A stretch of 64,000 bases of DNA from Mycteria americana (GCF_035582795.1 NC_134370.1:42457501-42521500); one strand, 5' to 3'. Shown: positions 42,801 to 63,130, counted from the first letter of the stretch. Translations and numbers: made by a program. The notes: generated by a model from the letters alone, not told the origin.

Positions 42801-43821
42801 TTTAAAACATGTGGGACATTCACACAGATGGGGGAAAAAACAAGAGGTCAGGCTTGAAACAAAAGCCAAGCCATTCCATTTTATTAGCAGATTAAACATG
42901 CGGAACTGTAATTTTAAATTCCAAGTAAAGCAACTTAATGAAAACATTCTGAACACACAGATGAAAACTACTACAAATTGTTGCAATCTTTAATTGCCAT
43001 GTTGCTAAATGTCTTACTAAAACCAGAAGTGATAAAAAAGTTTGTCAATCTGATTTGAGAATGCACAGAAAAGGACTATATTGCTTAGTGATCATATGGA
43101 ATCTGGTATATAAATCTAGAATTTTTCCCAACATCAGCAGCCAATATAACAGTCCAGCATGTCTGAAATACTACTAGGTGATGAACACTTGCAAAATCTA
43201 GTCCTTTCATTTACAAAGATCCTGCTTTTAAGCAAATTTAGTCCTTTTCTGACACCAAATTTACATTACAAAACTCAGAAACATTTTTTCAGTTTCCTTT
43301 TACCTTCTGCATAACCACAATATTTACTACCAAAATATGTAAAGCCCAAATACAAGTGCACTAAATTTAGTTTATTCAAGCTGAATGTCCTAAATATCAC
43401 TTGATTGCTGCCACCTATTGTTGTTCCAACACATTGCAAGGAGCTAACCCTTCTCCCCTTTCTGCCTCAACTCAATACTAGTACTCAGCTATTTTAAAAG
43501 CTTAGAAAGTTACTAACTCTTCACATACCGCATGTCATGTAAAGAAAGGAAAGTAGGGGGAAAGTGAAGACACTGCAAAAAAATTTTTTTCTTTTGATTA
43601 ATTTTGTTTGGTAATTCTACTGTAACTTCAAGTAAACAGGACACAGTAGGACACACACAAATTCTGGAAACCAACCAAACCAAATCAGTGAAGAGTAATT
43701 TCATCAGATACCAGTATCAAAGAGCCCTAAGAATGCCTGTTTCACAGGCTACCAATTCAACAACTTTACTAGTTTAAGAGATTTCAAAGCATATAACTTC
43801 CAGCAGCATTATTACTACTTC

Positions 43822-44281
43822 TGTCACCAAAATCGGGAATAAACCTCTTAACACCAATGTAGCATTAAGAAGCAGGCATTCTTTATTGCAGTGCTGGATG
43901 CACGGGGGATCCTTCCACCTAATGTGCATACCAGATTACAAAGATCTAGGTTCATTTATACAGTATATCTTTCTACATGCATAGGTTTTCACACTACTAG
44001 GCGGGACTATGTTAATTAGTATCTTACATAATGATGATTCAGCATAACGCATGCTCAGTTTTTCATGTGGAGGTCCTCTGGTGGTCGCAGACCCCAAAAA
44101 CATGCTTTTCAGGTCATGAATTCAGGGTCATTCTTCCTTTTAAGGCTTAATTTTCTCCATTGTTAAATATCACACACTAGAAGATCTGGTTTCACCAGGA
44201 TATTCTTGGGTTTTCTTTTGTTACTTCCTGGTTGACCCTTTGAACTTTATTCTTTACATGTTCCTCACTTATTTTCCAACA
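43822..44281 (-). mobile_element. Solo LTR of an avian endogenous retrovirus
   Basis: A 460-base segment begins TGTCACC and ends CCAACA (TG...CA termini) and is flanked by the same four bases, cttc, at 43818-43821 and 44282-44285, fitting a 4-bp target-site duplication. The polyadenylation signal aataaa is on the minus strand near 43880, followed by text (gaatgcctgcttcttaatg) that I recognise from bird ERV LTR ends. No internal retroviral genes are present, so it is a solo LTR left by recombination. Confidence 0.72.
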
Positions 44282-44285
44282 CTTC

Positions 44286-52995
<8,710 letters not shown>

Positions 52996-53699
52996 AGGTG
53001 CCTCCTGGGGCAGGGGGTGCTCCAGGCCCCAGCCACCTCGGTGGCCTCTGCCTGTCTCACCCTGCTCTGCCCTTGGCACTCCTCCTCCTTCCCAAAATGC
53101 ACGAGGCTCCTGGCAGCCCCTCGCTCCTCTCTCAGCCCCAGCCCTGACCTCATCCTCCTGGTGAGGGATGCAAGTGCCGGAGGGCTGAAGTGGAGGTGGG
53201 CACAGCAGCATGGGGACCCCTGTTCAGAGAGAAAGGCCAGCATGGAGTATTGGCCACGGTGACAACAGCCTCTTGGGATGAGACCAAAGAAGTGACTGGT
53301 GCAACCTATTAACAGGTCTAAGGGAAACCTCCAAGCTTGATAGCGGGACGTGTTACATGGAGGGGCTGATACCTGCTGAACTCCTCTTCTCAAGGACGGT
53401 CGGATGCCAAGAGCTACAACCAGCAGAGATAAAGAAGCCTGTGAAAGGCCATGCTCCACCTTGCCAAGAGAAAGGGGTCAGTCAAGCAGGGAGCTGCAAA
53501 AAGTGAATAGAGCTGTTAAAATGACAGATCAGACACTGTTAATTGTGAAAACCCAACTGATAATCCACCAGGATGGTCAGTTATGGGCAGTGAAACATGT
53601 ACTTAAAGAACCGATGTCTTGCCAAAAGACCTCTGCCCCCAGCAAGTCTCAAGTCCTGTGCATCTACCTGGCATGTGTTGAGTTTTGAGTAGGTCAAGT
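52996..53699. other. Intergenic, unidentified
   Basis: Moderately GC-rich DNA between the CA-rich tract and the first LTR remnant. No gene, CR1 or LTR wording was recognised. Confidence 0.5.
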
Positions 53700-54268
53700 G
53701 TTGAGTGTTAAAGGAGAAGCCGCTGCCTGAGCATACACACCATTCAGGGAGTCGCACACACACCACCTGAGACTTTAACTGCTCGGACCTGAGTCCCTTT
53801 GCAGCGGGCAGCTCCACTGAGCTCACGGGTGCCCCTTTTCGACTCCTCGCTCACACACACACACACTCTCGGGCGTTTTCTCTCCCCTTAGGCTTGACCC
53901 TAGGTTTCCCAAAGCAGAGTCTCCAATACGATGTACACCAGACAAATTTATTAATTGGTACAGTGGTGAAAAACAGCTCGAGCTGGGTGCCTCCAGAGAG
54001 GGACCCAGAAGAAAGAAATTATACCCTGGGCAATTATACCCTTACAATTTAAATTCCCCTCCCCTCAGGAGACAGTTCGGACCAATAGTAATATTAGGGT
54101 CTGGGGTCTTCCCGTTCTTCATTGGGTCCTTTCATTGTCTCTAGGCGGGCCATTTCTTCTCTTATCTCTAAGGTTGTAACTTCTGCTAAGGTTGAAGCTT
54201 CCGTATCTTTCTGGTTTGCACCGGTTTTGGGGGCTTTCCTTCATGTAGCCAAGTAAAAGTTCAGTACA
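53700..54268 (-). mobile_element. Probable ERV LTR remnant, reverse orientation
   Basis: A minus-strand aataaa (plus-strand tttatt at 53947-53952) is followed in the minus direction by wording that resembles a bird LTR R/U5 region. The segment begins tgttgagtg and ends cagtaca, but I could not confirm a target-site duplication, so both limits are approximate. A short CA run lies inside near 53850. The following CR1 begins about 120 bases downstream. Confidence 0.5.
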
Positions 54269-54384
54269 CGGTCAGCAAACTGGGGTGAAAGTTTGCAACC
54301 TAGGGCTTCAACAAGCCTTGATACTAATGCTATGTATTGGATTCCGTTTGAGCTAGAAAGTGACTACTACAACATAAGTAATGA

Positions 54385-55522
54385 TGCTTGACCAACTCAA
54401 TAAACTTCTGCGATGACGTGACTGGCCTGGTAGATGAGGGGAGAGCACTAAGGCCTTTGACACTGTCTTCCATAAGATCGCCATAGAGAAGCTGTTGATG
54501 TAGGGGCTGGATGAGCACTGAGGTGGGCTGAAAACTGGCTGAATGACGGAGCGCAGAGGATGGTGATCAGCAGTGCAAAGTCTAGGTGGAGGCAATTGAC
54601 CAGCAGTGTGCCCCAGGGATCAGTACTGGGTCCAGTCCTGTTTAACATCTACATTAATGCTCTGGATGGTGGGGCAGAGTGTATCCCCACCAAGTTTGCA
54701 GAGGACACCAAAGTGAGAGGAGTGGCTGATATGCCAGAGGGACCTCTACAGGCTGGAAAAATGGAAGGGAACATCATGAAGTTCAACAAGGGGAAGTATA
54801 AAGTCCTGCATCTGGGGAGGAACAGCCTCCATGCATGCTGTACACACTGCGGGTCACCCAGCTGGAAAGCAGGACCTGGGGGTCTTGGTGGACACCAAGT
54901 TGAACATGAGCCAGCAATGTGTCCTTCTGCAAAGAAGGCAAATGATGTCCTGGGCAGCACTAGGAGTGTTGGCAGCAGGTCGAGGGAGGTGACCCTTTCC
55001 CCCTACTCAGCACTGGTGAGGCCAGACCTGCAGTGCTGGGTCCAGTTCTGGGCTTCCCAGTACAAGAGAAAGTCCAACTGGAGAGACTCCAGCAAAGGAC
55101 CACTAAGATGATTAGGGCACCAAAGCATCTCTCCTATGAGGAAAGGCTGAGAGAGTTGGGACTGTTCAGCTGGGAGAAGAGAAGTCTCACAGGGGGAATC
55201 TCATAAATACCTGAAGGGAGTGTGTAAAGAGGACGGAGCCAGGTTCTTCTCAGTGGTGCCCAGTGACAGGAACAGAGGCAATGGGCAAAAAATTGAAACA
55301 CTGGAGGTTCCCTCTGAACATCAGGAAACACTTGTTTACTGTGAGAGTGACCAAGCTCTGGTGCAGGTTGCCCAGCAGTCTCCATCCTTGGAGATATTCA
55401 GAAGCCATCTGGACGTGGTCCTGGGCAACCGGCCTTATGTGGCCCAGCGTGAGCAGGGGGATCAGACAGGATGATGTCTAGAGGTCCGTTCCAACCTCAA
55501 CCAGTCTGTGATTCTGTGATAA
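54385..55522 (+). mobile_element. CR1 LINE, degraded, 5'-truncated
   Basis: A second CR1 in the same orientation. It is recognisable from [19 protein letters not shown], from a catalytic box decayed to FAED, and from later RT segments in several frames. It finishes in a typical CR1 3' end (cagtctgtgattctgtgat). Multiple stops, frameshifts and small deletions (for example within 54700-54850) make it clearly more decayed than the intronic copy at 31.4-33.0 kb. The 5' limit is approximate. Confidence 0.88.
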
Positions 55523-57584
55523 ACCGTTTCCGCCACGGGATTGACTTCGTCCCAACACCAGTCATCCAGGAATGCTCTGGAACTGGGTCTGATCCACCCT
55601 ACTGAACAGCTTCTATAGCATAATCAAAACCTGCCCACCTGGAGGCGCTACCCAGCAGGAATTGCTCAAGAGTGTGACAGCTTCCAGAAAGTGTTGATGG
55701 GCTGTCTCCAACACCTGGAGTTTTCGTGTAACCATGCACAGCAGTAGCTTGTATTTTGCAATAAGCTATGGTTTGATGTTAAGAAAGTGGGATCCTGAGA
55801 TGCTGAGACTGGAGTAGATAGTGCTGAGGGGTGGTGGCACGTGTGCACCGCTTCTGCCTGGGGAAAGATGAAATTTTCTGGACAATGGTTACAGAAGACA
55901 TCCGCCAGGAGGTGACAACCAGCAGTTTCTAAGGTCATCTTCATTGGCCTGATAATGCTGCTTCTCGGAGCCCAGAGGCAGGAGCTGAAGGATTTTCACC
56001 CTGCCTGTTGTTGTCATCTTTGCAGAGCTGTCCCTCTCACCTTTAATGCACTGCCAGCAGTTTGTCCCGTAGCCACAATTCAGGAAAACAAGTTCCCATC
56101 CTACCAGCCTTGAGAGTGGGCAACTGGGGGAAGTATTTGGATTATTATTCTTACCTAGCTGCATAGGTGAGAGAAAAAGTTCCAGAGAACTGCTGATAGG
56201 ATCACTGTGGTATGGGGGACACCACAGCCCAACACTTTGGCATAGATGTTTAGCAAGGGATTGATGTAAAGTCCCTTATGTGGAGCTCGTTGCACCTAAG
56301 GGACAGGGCTTACCTGCTGAGGGTGTTGATGATACTCATCTTCAATGGGAGCTCCGAGTTGGCCTCAAGGCAGATGTTGTTTAATAGGCACTTCTTGGAG
56401 AGACGTTGGGGCCTTTGTCTCCCCTTCCCATGTGAGTTGTGGGGCAGTCATGGAGAATGGGTGTTCAGTCTGGGGCTTCCTCATTTTTTTCCAAAAAAAA
56501 AAAAAAGAGATTGACCATATAACTGACTCTCCAACATGTAAGAGTTTAGAGCTGTGAATTCAGATTTGGTTGGAGGTTTTCTCTTCTTGGCACTGTTGCC
56601 CTGGGAAGAAGCGTCAGGAAGTTATGTCCCTCTCCTCAGCACCTCCTATGGAGAGTACCAGTTGGCATCTTGCTCTGCACCCTGCCTGCTGTGGATCCTC
56701 TCTGGCACCCCCTCTCTCCGTGCACCATGCTGATGGCCCAGGCAGCAGTTCAGAGCTGGCTATTCTCTTTGAGCATCAGGTGCCTAGGACATAGATGTGT
56801 CAAAGCTGAAGTCGACCATGGTCCTAGGGCTTGGGCTGTCTCTGGCTTTGCATTCAGCCTTGCTCAGGGGCATGGGAAGTCCTGAATGGAATTCAGTTGT
56901 AGCTGCTGTCTTCTGAAAGACCTGCTGAACATCTTTGTACAGATGTACATCGGTTGTACATCTGCCAGTGGGCTGGGCAGTGGTTTGTCACTACAATTTA
57001 CTTGTTTATTAATAAAAAGGAGATTTCTCAGGCCTCATAAATGTTTGGCCTATGACCAAATGGTCTGCATGTTAAACGTGCTTGGGAATGGTTTATTGTA
57101 CTGAATCGTTATCTGGATTCTCACTGCCAGCTTAATTTGCAAGAGAGTTCAGTAGAGTTTCTTAAGTGTGCGTTTTCTTGCTAAACTGTGGCCTGGTAAA
57201 AGCAGGTAGGAAGGTAGTTATAGAAGAGAATTAAGACAGTCAAAGAATTGAGGCCAAAAGATAAATATCAAGAATTAAGATAGAATCTTTGGCAGTAATT
57301 TTATAGAAAATACAATTATTATTGCATTGAGCAAGATGAGTAGTGAAAGCACCTAAAGAAGAACACTGCAATGGAAAAAGCTCAGTGCTCACTGGTGAAC
57401 ATGCTGTGTGGACTGCTAGCAAAGAAAGCAAGAGTGTTGCAAGAAAAGGCTGCATAAGTTGGGTGAGAACTCTTGGATACATGACATGTTTCTGCTTTGA
57501 GGCCAAACACCTACATGAAGTATGTGCCAGTGGCAGGCAGCCCTGGATAAAGGCAGGGCATGATAATGCTCTGAAGAGGAGCTG
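55523..57584. other. Intergenic, unidentified
   Basis: Two kilobases between CR1 copies. A short A run near 56496 is the only simple repeat. The accidental frames (up to about 90 codons) have no recognisable family. Confidence 0.5.
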
Positions 57585-57790
57585 TGGTGTAGCAGCCTTG
57601 CAGAAAGGACCTGGGAGGGGTGGCGGATGCCAAAGTGAACACGAGTCAACAATGTGCTCTCACGACAAAGATGGAGAACCGCAGTCTGGGCTACAGGAGC
57701 AGACAGGTGGCTGCCTGGTCTCAGTTAGTTATCACCCCTGCTGTTTGGTGCAAGGGAGGCCACATCTGAATGCTAGGTTCAGTTTTAGTC
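57585..57790 (+). mobile_element. CR1 fragment (internal RT region)
   Basis: About 200 bases matching the CR1 segment around 'gcagaaaggacctggg', 'caacaatgtgctctcac' and 'gaggccacatctgaatgct'. The reading frame is destroyed. It ends exactly where the 179-bp tandem array begins, suggesting that one formed at the edge of the other. Confidence 0.7.
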
Positions 57791-57795
57791 TGCCC

Positions 57796-58360
57796 GTTGC
57801 TGGTCCTCATTATCCCTTGGAACTGCATTCACTGCCCAACAAATATTGAGGCTCTGCACTTGCCTGGCTTCGTAAGGGTGCAACACTCTCTATCTCACTC
57901 TTGCCAGAGCCCAGCTCCGAAATGCTAAACGTCCAGCGATTGCTCCGACATGAAAGGTGCCAGGACTGAAAGCTGTTGCTGGTCCTCACTGCCCCTTGCA
58001 ACTGCATTCAATGCCCCACAAACATTGGCACTCTGCACTTGCCTAGCTTCGTAAGAGTCCAACACTCTCTATCTCACTCTTGTCACAGCCCAGCTCCCAA
58101 ACTCTAAACATCCAGTGACTCATCCCACATGAAAGGTGCCAGGACTGAAAGCTGTTGCCAGTCCTCACTGTCTCTTGCTACTGCATTCACTGCCACACAA
58201 ACACTGGGGCTCTGCACTTGCCTAGCTTCATAAGGGTGCAACACTGTGTATCTCACTCTTGCAACAGCCCAGCTCCAAAATTCTAAAGGTCCAGCGATTG
58301 CTCCCACATGAAAGGTGCCAGGACTGAAAGCTGTTGCTGGTCCTCACTGTCCCTTGCAAC
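57796..58360. repeat. 179-bp tandem satellite, first 3.15 copies
   Basis: Identical landmark gttgct/ccagg... recurs at 57796, 57975, 58154 and 58333, giving a constant spacing of 179 bases. Each unit contains ctgcacttgcct, tctatctcactcttg and catgaaaggtgccaggactg. Units differ by scattered substitutions and one- or two-base changes. The fourth unit is cut at 58360 by the LTR insertion and continues at 60434. I do not recognise the unit as a named family. Confidence 0.9.
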
Positions 58361-58679
58361 TGTGGGATAATAGGTGGAGGTGACTTAGAAATAAAACTTA
58401 CATTCACACTTTCAGGTAAGGTACAGCATTGAAGAAGATTCCCGGGTGGAATGCAGCTGACATGCAAGGCCATTCCATGGAAGTTCCCTAGGCCTGTAAC
58501 CTTAGACGTCGGTGATGCCAGGGGAACTTGGTGTACTGACTCTACGAAGGTACTGTTTGGAGGGTGGAACGGTGTGGAGATGCAGTGGCCAGGCTCCGCA
58601 ATTAAATGGGAACTCAGAGGTATTGTGTGTGACCAGTAAGCTGCACATTTGCTATCCTGGTGTCTCGTCCCACTCGGTG

Positions 58680-59560
58680 GGTTGCAAGATGGGTGAATCT
58701 TTTTGATTCCCCGGGGGTTCATGTACCGACAAAGGCCGATCTCTGCTCGGCAGAGCCGCAGGCCGGTAGAGTCACAACAATGACTCAGAGGAACACTCAG
58801 ACTAACAACTTTATTAACTAGCAAACTACAAACTTAACGAACTAGCAAGCTCAGCGAACGAACAGAGGCAATTTGGCAATGGAGCTATTTTCCGGGCAAC
58901 CCGTCACAATTCATCCAAAACTCATATGCCCAGATATATATATATAGTGGAAGAGTAGAGGAAAAGAGAAGTGAGAAAAGGAAAAAAGAAGAGAGGAAGA
59001 TAAAGAAAAGGAAAGGTATCATCACCACCCTTGGATCCCACGATGACGATGACAGACGTGGCAATCCTCCGGTGATGGGCGTGCACTGTTCCCTGGGGAA
59101 GGTGTCTCTTTATACTCTAATCCCTGCCTCAGGTCACACCCCTGGGGGACTTATGTTGTTCTGGTCCTCAAAAGTTCACAGGCGCTGGGGGGAGTGGGGG
59201 GGTGGTTGCAAGGAGTTTCATTCCAAGTTTCAGGTGGTTGTAGGCCCATTCCTTAGATAAAACTCTGTGTGACCTCTGGCTATAGATGGTAACTGTGCAT
59301 CCTGTGACGCGCTCTTCTCATCCCGTGCTAGCCGACTTGCTGCACCTTATCTCAATACAATGTTTGAGACAGTACCTCTTTCAGTGTCTCACAAGACGAT
59401 ACCTCTTTTAGTCTCTCCTCTGAAAAGCTCTCCCCATCCCATGCTAGCCGACTTGCCATCGCCATGCAAATCGTGCCTCATCTCTCCACAATGTTTGAGA
59501 CGTTAACTCTTTCAGTCTCTCACACCTGGGCCAACAGTCTGTCTTGTTTCTGACAAAATG
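58680..59560 (-). mobile_element. LTR-like segment, minus orientation (left part of composite)
   Basis: A minus-strand aataaa (plus tttatt at 58810-58815) lies next to cgg-rich sequence typical of an LTR R/U5, with U3-like sequence to the right. Within it are two copies of an approximately 80-100-base unit (59311-59393 and 59427-59524) sharing atgctagccgacttgc, caatgtttgagac and ctctttcagt, a U3-type internal duplication. Exact ends were not resolved. Confidence 0.5.
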
Positions 59561-59812
59561 CTGCCCTTTGATGAACTTTGCTCATTATAACATCATTATA
59601 ATACCAAAACACACCTCCATCCCAAAAACTACCCGCCTCTAAGGTGCGACCACCCCTCACTGAGCTTGCGCTTTGAATTTTTCCTAGCCTATACCTTTAA
59701 AAGCGAAGCGAGAAAACTTTACACCAATTCTAAACAAAGATGTATGACTAGAGTCACTCAAGCTCCACCAGGAAGGTGAAAGATAGTGTAAAATGGCTTA
59801 AGAGAAAGAGAA

Positions 59813-60433
59813 TGTTAGGGAAGACACCATCGCATACCACTCTGACCTCTGGGATCAGTTGATGGGCTGAGCCTCTCTTCCCCCCCATCGGGACGCCTTT
59901 GGGTAAGATTCGAACACTTGGTTATACCAAGTGCCTCCCTGGGAAACTTAGAAATCTCTATAGAGTCGTTTTATCATCTTTAACGTGTTCATAGCCGGCA
60001 GTGTCACTCATACTCTTGGTATTTGCACATGCTTTGCAGACAGTAAATTTATCACCGGTAATCCAAAGAATCTGTGTATCTGTTGCTCTAATAAACTGCA
60101 CTCTTTATTAATCTAGCCGTGGTAGTTATTGAACATGACCAGACTCTTTAAGTGTGGCCGTGATAGTTCATGCAACACGACTAGACTGGGGGTGCAGCGC
60201 ATTTAAATTAATGCTGTCGCCTTTACTCTGATGAATGGCTGCATATACAGTCCTTAGAAAATAACCGTTGACCAAGTCTGAGACTAGGACTGCACTTAGC
60301 CGCACCTAGACTCCTCTCTGAGAAGGAGTTTAGAAAGCAAGGGGGTCCTGTCTGAACCTCGTGACTCAACAGGAGGGTTCCCCCCCCCAGCCACTCCTCA
60401 GACTCCTACGCGACAGTAACTCTTAACGCAACA
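59813..60433 (+). mobile_element. LTR, plus orientation (right part of composite)
   Basis: Begins TGTTAGGG right after a purine-rich run (aagagaaagagaa, 59800-59812) that looks like a polypurine tract, and ends CGCAACA. It carries aataaa at 60090-60095 and then a long region (tagccgtggtagttattgaa) known to me from bird ERV LTRs. The preceding polypurine tract suggests it is a 3' LTR whose internal region has been nearly all lost. Confidence 0.65.
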
Positions 60434-60463
60434 GCAACCACATTCACTGCCCCACAAACATTG
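60434..60463. repeat. Continuation of the 179-bp satellite after the insertion
   Basis: About 30 bases (gcaac, then cattcactgccccacaaac) resume the fourth satellite unit exactly where it was cut, then the match stops. It fixes the right edge of the insertion. Confidence 0.8.
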
Positions 60464-61599
60464 ATAGGGCCAACGTAACATTGGTAAGGCCCTGTAGAGA
60501 CTGACAAACTGGTAGCGACTCTACAAGGGGAGGTGGACAGAGCTGAGTTTATTTGGTCTGGCCATGGGGAGGCTGAGAGTGGTCTGAGAGCAGCCTGTGA
60601 CTCCTTGGACGGCAAAAGGTGATAGATCCGAATGTCTCTCTGTAGTGGCAGATGATGATATGATAAGGGAAAATGCTGTTGCACCTTTGGATGTTGAAGC
60701 TAGACATGTGGAAATTCTTCTTTCTCTGGGGAGTGGGGAGCAGCCCTGGGGCACTCACCACAGATGTCAGGGATCTCCATCCTGGGTGATTTCCAAAACT
60801 TGACAACTCAAAGCCAGGGCCAATCTGATCCAGTACTGGGAATAGTCCTGCTTCTAGTGGAACAGTGGATAAAGACCTCTAGACATCCTTTCCCACCAAC
60901 ATTTCCTTGATGTCATGACTTTATAATGAAGCTCAAGGCCCCCTCCTTGATCCCACTCAGCCTCTACAGTGATGATGCTTCAGCAAGAGCTGCATATGAC
61001 CTTTGAGACACCTGAGCATCTTGCAAGACCTGTGATAACATCTCACTCTTCAAATGCTATGGGACTAGCATTTCTAGTTTGCTATGACTATGAGTGCAAC
61101 CTTAGTCTTGCGTCTTTCAGGGAGGACAGTGCCTCTAGATGAGTGTGACCAGAGTTGCCCTGCCCTTTCCCTGGAGTATAGACTTCCATTATGTATTTCC
61201 TCAGAAGGTGAAAGTCAAAGGTGTCTTACTCAGTGAAGTGTGGCTTCTGTACCCTAAAAGCAAGACACTTTTAACCTCCAAATCTCTAAATGATAAACCA
61301 ATGTTCTACTATGGCTATGTTTAAAGAGTGGGACCAATTGCCAAATCTAGGTGCATGTCTTGGACACATCTCAGGTCCACTCCAGGTTGACAGCCAGAAG
61401 ACATCTTTCCCTATTGAGCCTGCACTGTGATTTCAAAAGTGAAACAATCTAGGAAGGCAGGGCAGAAGACAGCCACAGCACTGACATGAGTGATGGAGAA
61501 GGATAACTATCCCTGCCTGCAGTGTGTATGTAGGATAGGGTGCTTAGGCACTCTTTGTACTTTCCTGTAAGGGCGTGAAGAACAAGGGTGTTGTGGTGT
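60464..61599. other. Intergenic, unidentified
   Basis: Sequence between the satellite and the solo LTR. It may include old repeat material, but I could not name any. Confidence 0.45.
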
Positions 61600-61968
61600 T
61601 GTGGTGGGTTGACCCCAGCCCCACACAGCTGCTCCCTCGCTCCCCACCCCCACCCCCAAGTGGGACAGGTGGAGGGAATAGGAAGAGCAAAAGTGAGAAA
61701 ACTGGGTCAAGAGAAAGACAGTTTAGTAAGTGAAGGACAGAAAATTAAAACAAGTGATGCAAAGGCAATAACTTGCCACCTCCCACAAGCAGACCAATGC
61801 CCAGCCAGTCTCCAAGTGATGGCCACCTTGGAAGACAACACCCTCCCTCCCCAGTTTTTGTTGCTGAGCATGACATTGTATGGTATGGAGTATTGCTTTG
61901 GCCAATTTGCTGTGTCCCATCCCTGTGCTATGAAGAAAGTGAACTCCATCCCAGCCAGACCCAGTACA
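61600..61968 (+). mobile_element. Solo LTR (avian ERV family)
   Basis: The segment from tgtggtgggttgacccca to cagacccagtaca matches in order the landmarks of a very common bird ERV LTR: the cactcccca-like GC run, agacagtttagtaag, aacaagtgatgcaaagg, gagcatgacattgtatggta and ccatcccagccagaccc. It has TG...CA ends, and the flanking ggtgt/gatgt match at four of five bases, consistent with a mutated 5-bp duplication. It creates an accidental open frame of 142 codons (61588-62016), which is not a gene. Confidence 0.75.
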
Positions 61969-61973
61969 GATGT

Positions 61974-62879
61974 TTTTAGACTGTTGCCTGGGATTTACTC
62001 TCCAGCTCACATTTAACTGCTCTGTCCGTAATATCATATTACAAAGGGTTGTAGAGCTCTGTCTGGCACATCATCATTTCCAAAACACAAGATGTGCCAT
62101 TGGAAATCTATTTTAGACTTCAATTTTCCCTTGTAATAACTTGATTATTCCTTGTAATAAATTGATTATCGAAACATGAAGCTGGAAACTTTCTTCAGAG
62201 TTATCAATTAAATCACTTTTATGGATGGAAATCCCCTTTAAACGTCCATAGTTATTTGACTGTATCTAAACAGTATTTAACCAGCCTGCACAAACAAATT
62301 CTGGGCAACCATACTTTCTAAACTATGGTATTGCCTAATGATTTATATGTTTAATATCTCAATGTGTTTACATTTAGTCTTCTCTGTTCTTGCTACCCCA
62401 CCCTGCAGACAGTTCAAATAGGCTTGTCTTAAGAGAGATGAAGAGTGCTGCGCCGCACACCAGCGAGAGGTGACGATCAGTGTGCTGCCATGTGCCCGTC
62501 TCTGTCTCCTCTGCATGCCAGCCATCTCTTCCCTATACCATCTAACCATCCGAGGGGCTGACATCTCCCTGTCTCCTTCTGCAGGAGCTGTTCCACCCCT
62601 TGGCTGGGCTGGTAGCCTTTGCTTTTATAAAGGTGAGTGTGGGAAAAACATCAGTAGAGATAGGTCTCTTTCTAAGTGTGGATGTGGATGGTGTTTATGG
62701 CTCCGACTGAAGGAAAACAACTCCAACCCAACTGCCTGTGTTTGTCTGAGAACAGGGGACTGAAATCTGATTTCCTGAGTCAGATCTAGAGGTTGGTCCA
62801 GCCCAGTTTTCTCTGCCTGGTGGTCCATCACCTTGTGGTCGCTAACATCTCCAGCTGTTGTTGGAGGGAACAACCCTGC
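61974..62879. other. Intergenic, unidentified
   Basis: No gene or recognised repeat between the solo LTR and the old CR1 piece. A small direct repeat (acttgattattccttgtaat type) occurs near 62.14-62.17 kb. Confidence 0.45.
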
Positions 62880-63130
62880 CCAGTCCTTTCAGTATCTGTT
62901 TATGGATCTATTGCCCATAACTTTGTGTAAAACCTCCTGCTGTTCCCATTTGCCTTCACCACCTCTTGTGGCAGGTGCACTGTCCAGTGCACAAAGTATT
63001 TTTTTAAACTGTGTTAAACCCAGTATCATTAAGTGATGTCTAGATCCAGTGGAAGATACGTTGCTCCCAAGTAAGGTGATACAATTTGCACCATAGATTT
63101 GTACTTATAAATGTCCTTCTCTGAATTAAA
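62880..63130 (-). mobile_element. Probable ancient CR1-type fragment, reverse orientation
   Basis: The text ttcaccacctcttgtggca, aagtatttttttaaactgtg and cattaagtgatgtctagatc resembles, in reverse complement, the 3' part of an old amniote CR1 family. No frame remains. I am less sure of this one. Confidence 0.45.

Larger units (their letters stand above)
33045..43821. other. Intronic stretch, mostly featureless
   Basis: AT-rich sequence with A runs (34.84, 34.91, 35.67, 37.74 and 39.86 kb), a T run near 38.38 kb and a short TA/TC repeat near 41.93-41.96 kb. No exon or transposon recognised. Confidence 0.55.
58361..60433. mobile_element. Composite LTR-retroelement insertion inside a satellite
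   Basis: The 179-bp satellite is interrupted after cccttgcaac and resumes with gcaaccacattcactg. The inserted 2,073 bases start TGTGGG, end CGCAACA, and are flanked by gcaac on both sides (58356-58360, 60434-60438), so this looks like one LTR-element insertion with a 5-bp duplication. Inside are two LTR-like parts with polyadenylation signals on opposite strands, implying later nested insertion or rearrangement. No retroviral protein-coding frame survives. Confidence 0.65.

Noticed and set aside
57343-57849. 168-codon plus-strand frame
   Set aside because: It spans unrelated DNA, a CR1 fragment and the start of the 179-bp satellite, so it cannot be a single conserved gene.
57796-58360. Regular repeats considered as a CRISPR-like or gene-cluster array
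   Set aside because: The units are 179 bases, contiguous and similar over their full length with no spacers. This is a eukaryotic tandem satellite.
58228-58824. 198-codon minus-strand frame
   Set aside because: It crosses the boundary between the satellite and the inserted LTR element, so it arose by chance from the insertion.
61588-62016. 142-codon plus-strand frame with a plausible-looking start
   Set aside because: It coincides with the solo LTR; bird LTRs of this family commonly give such accidental frames.
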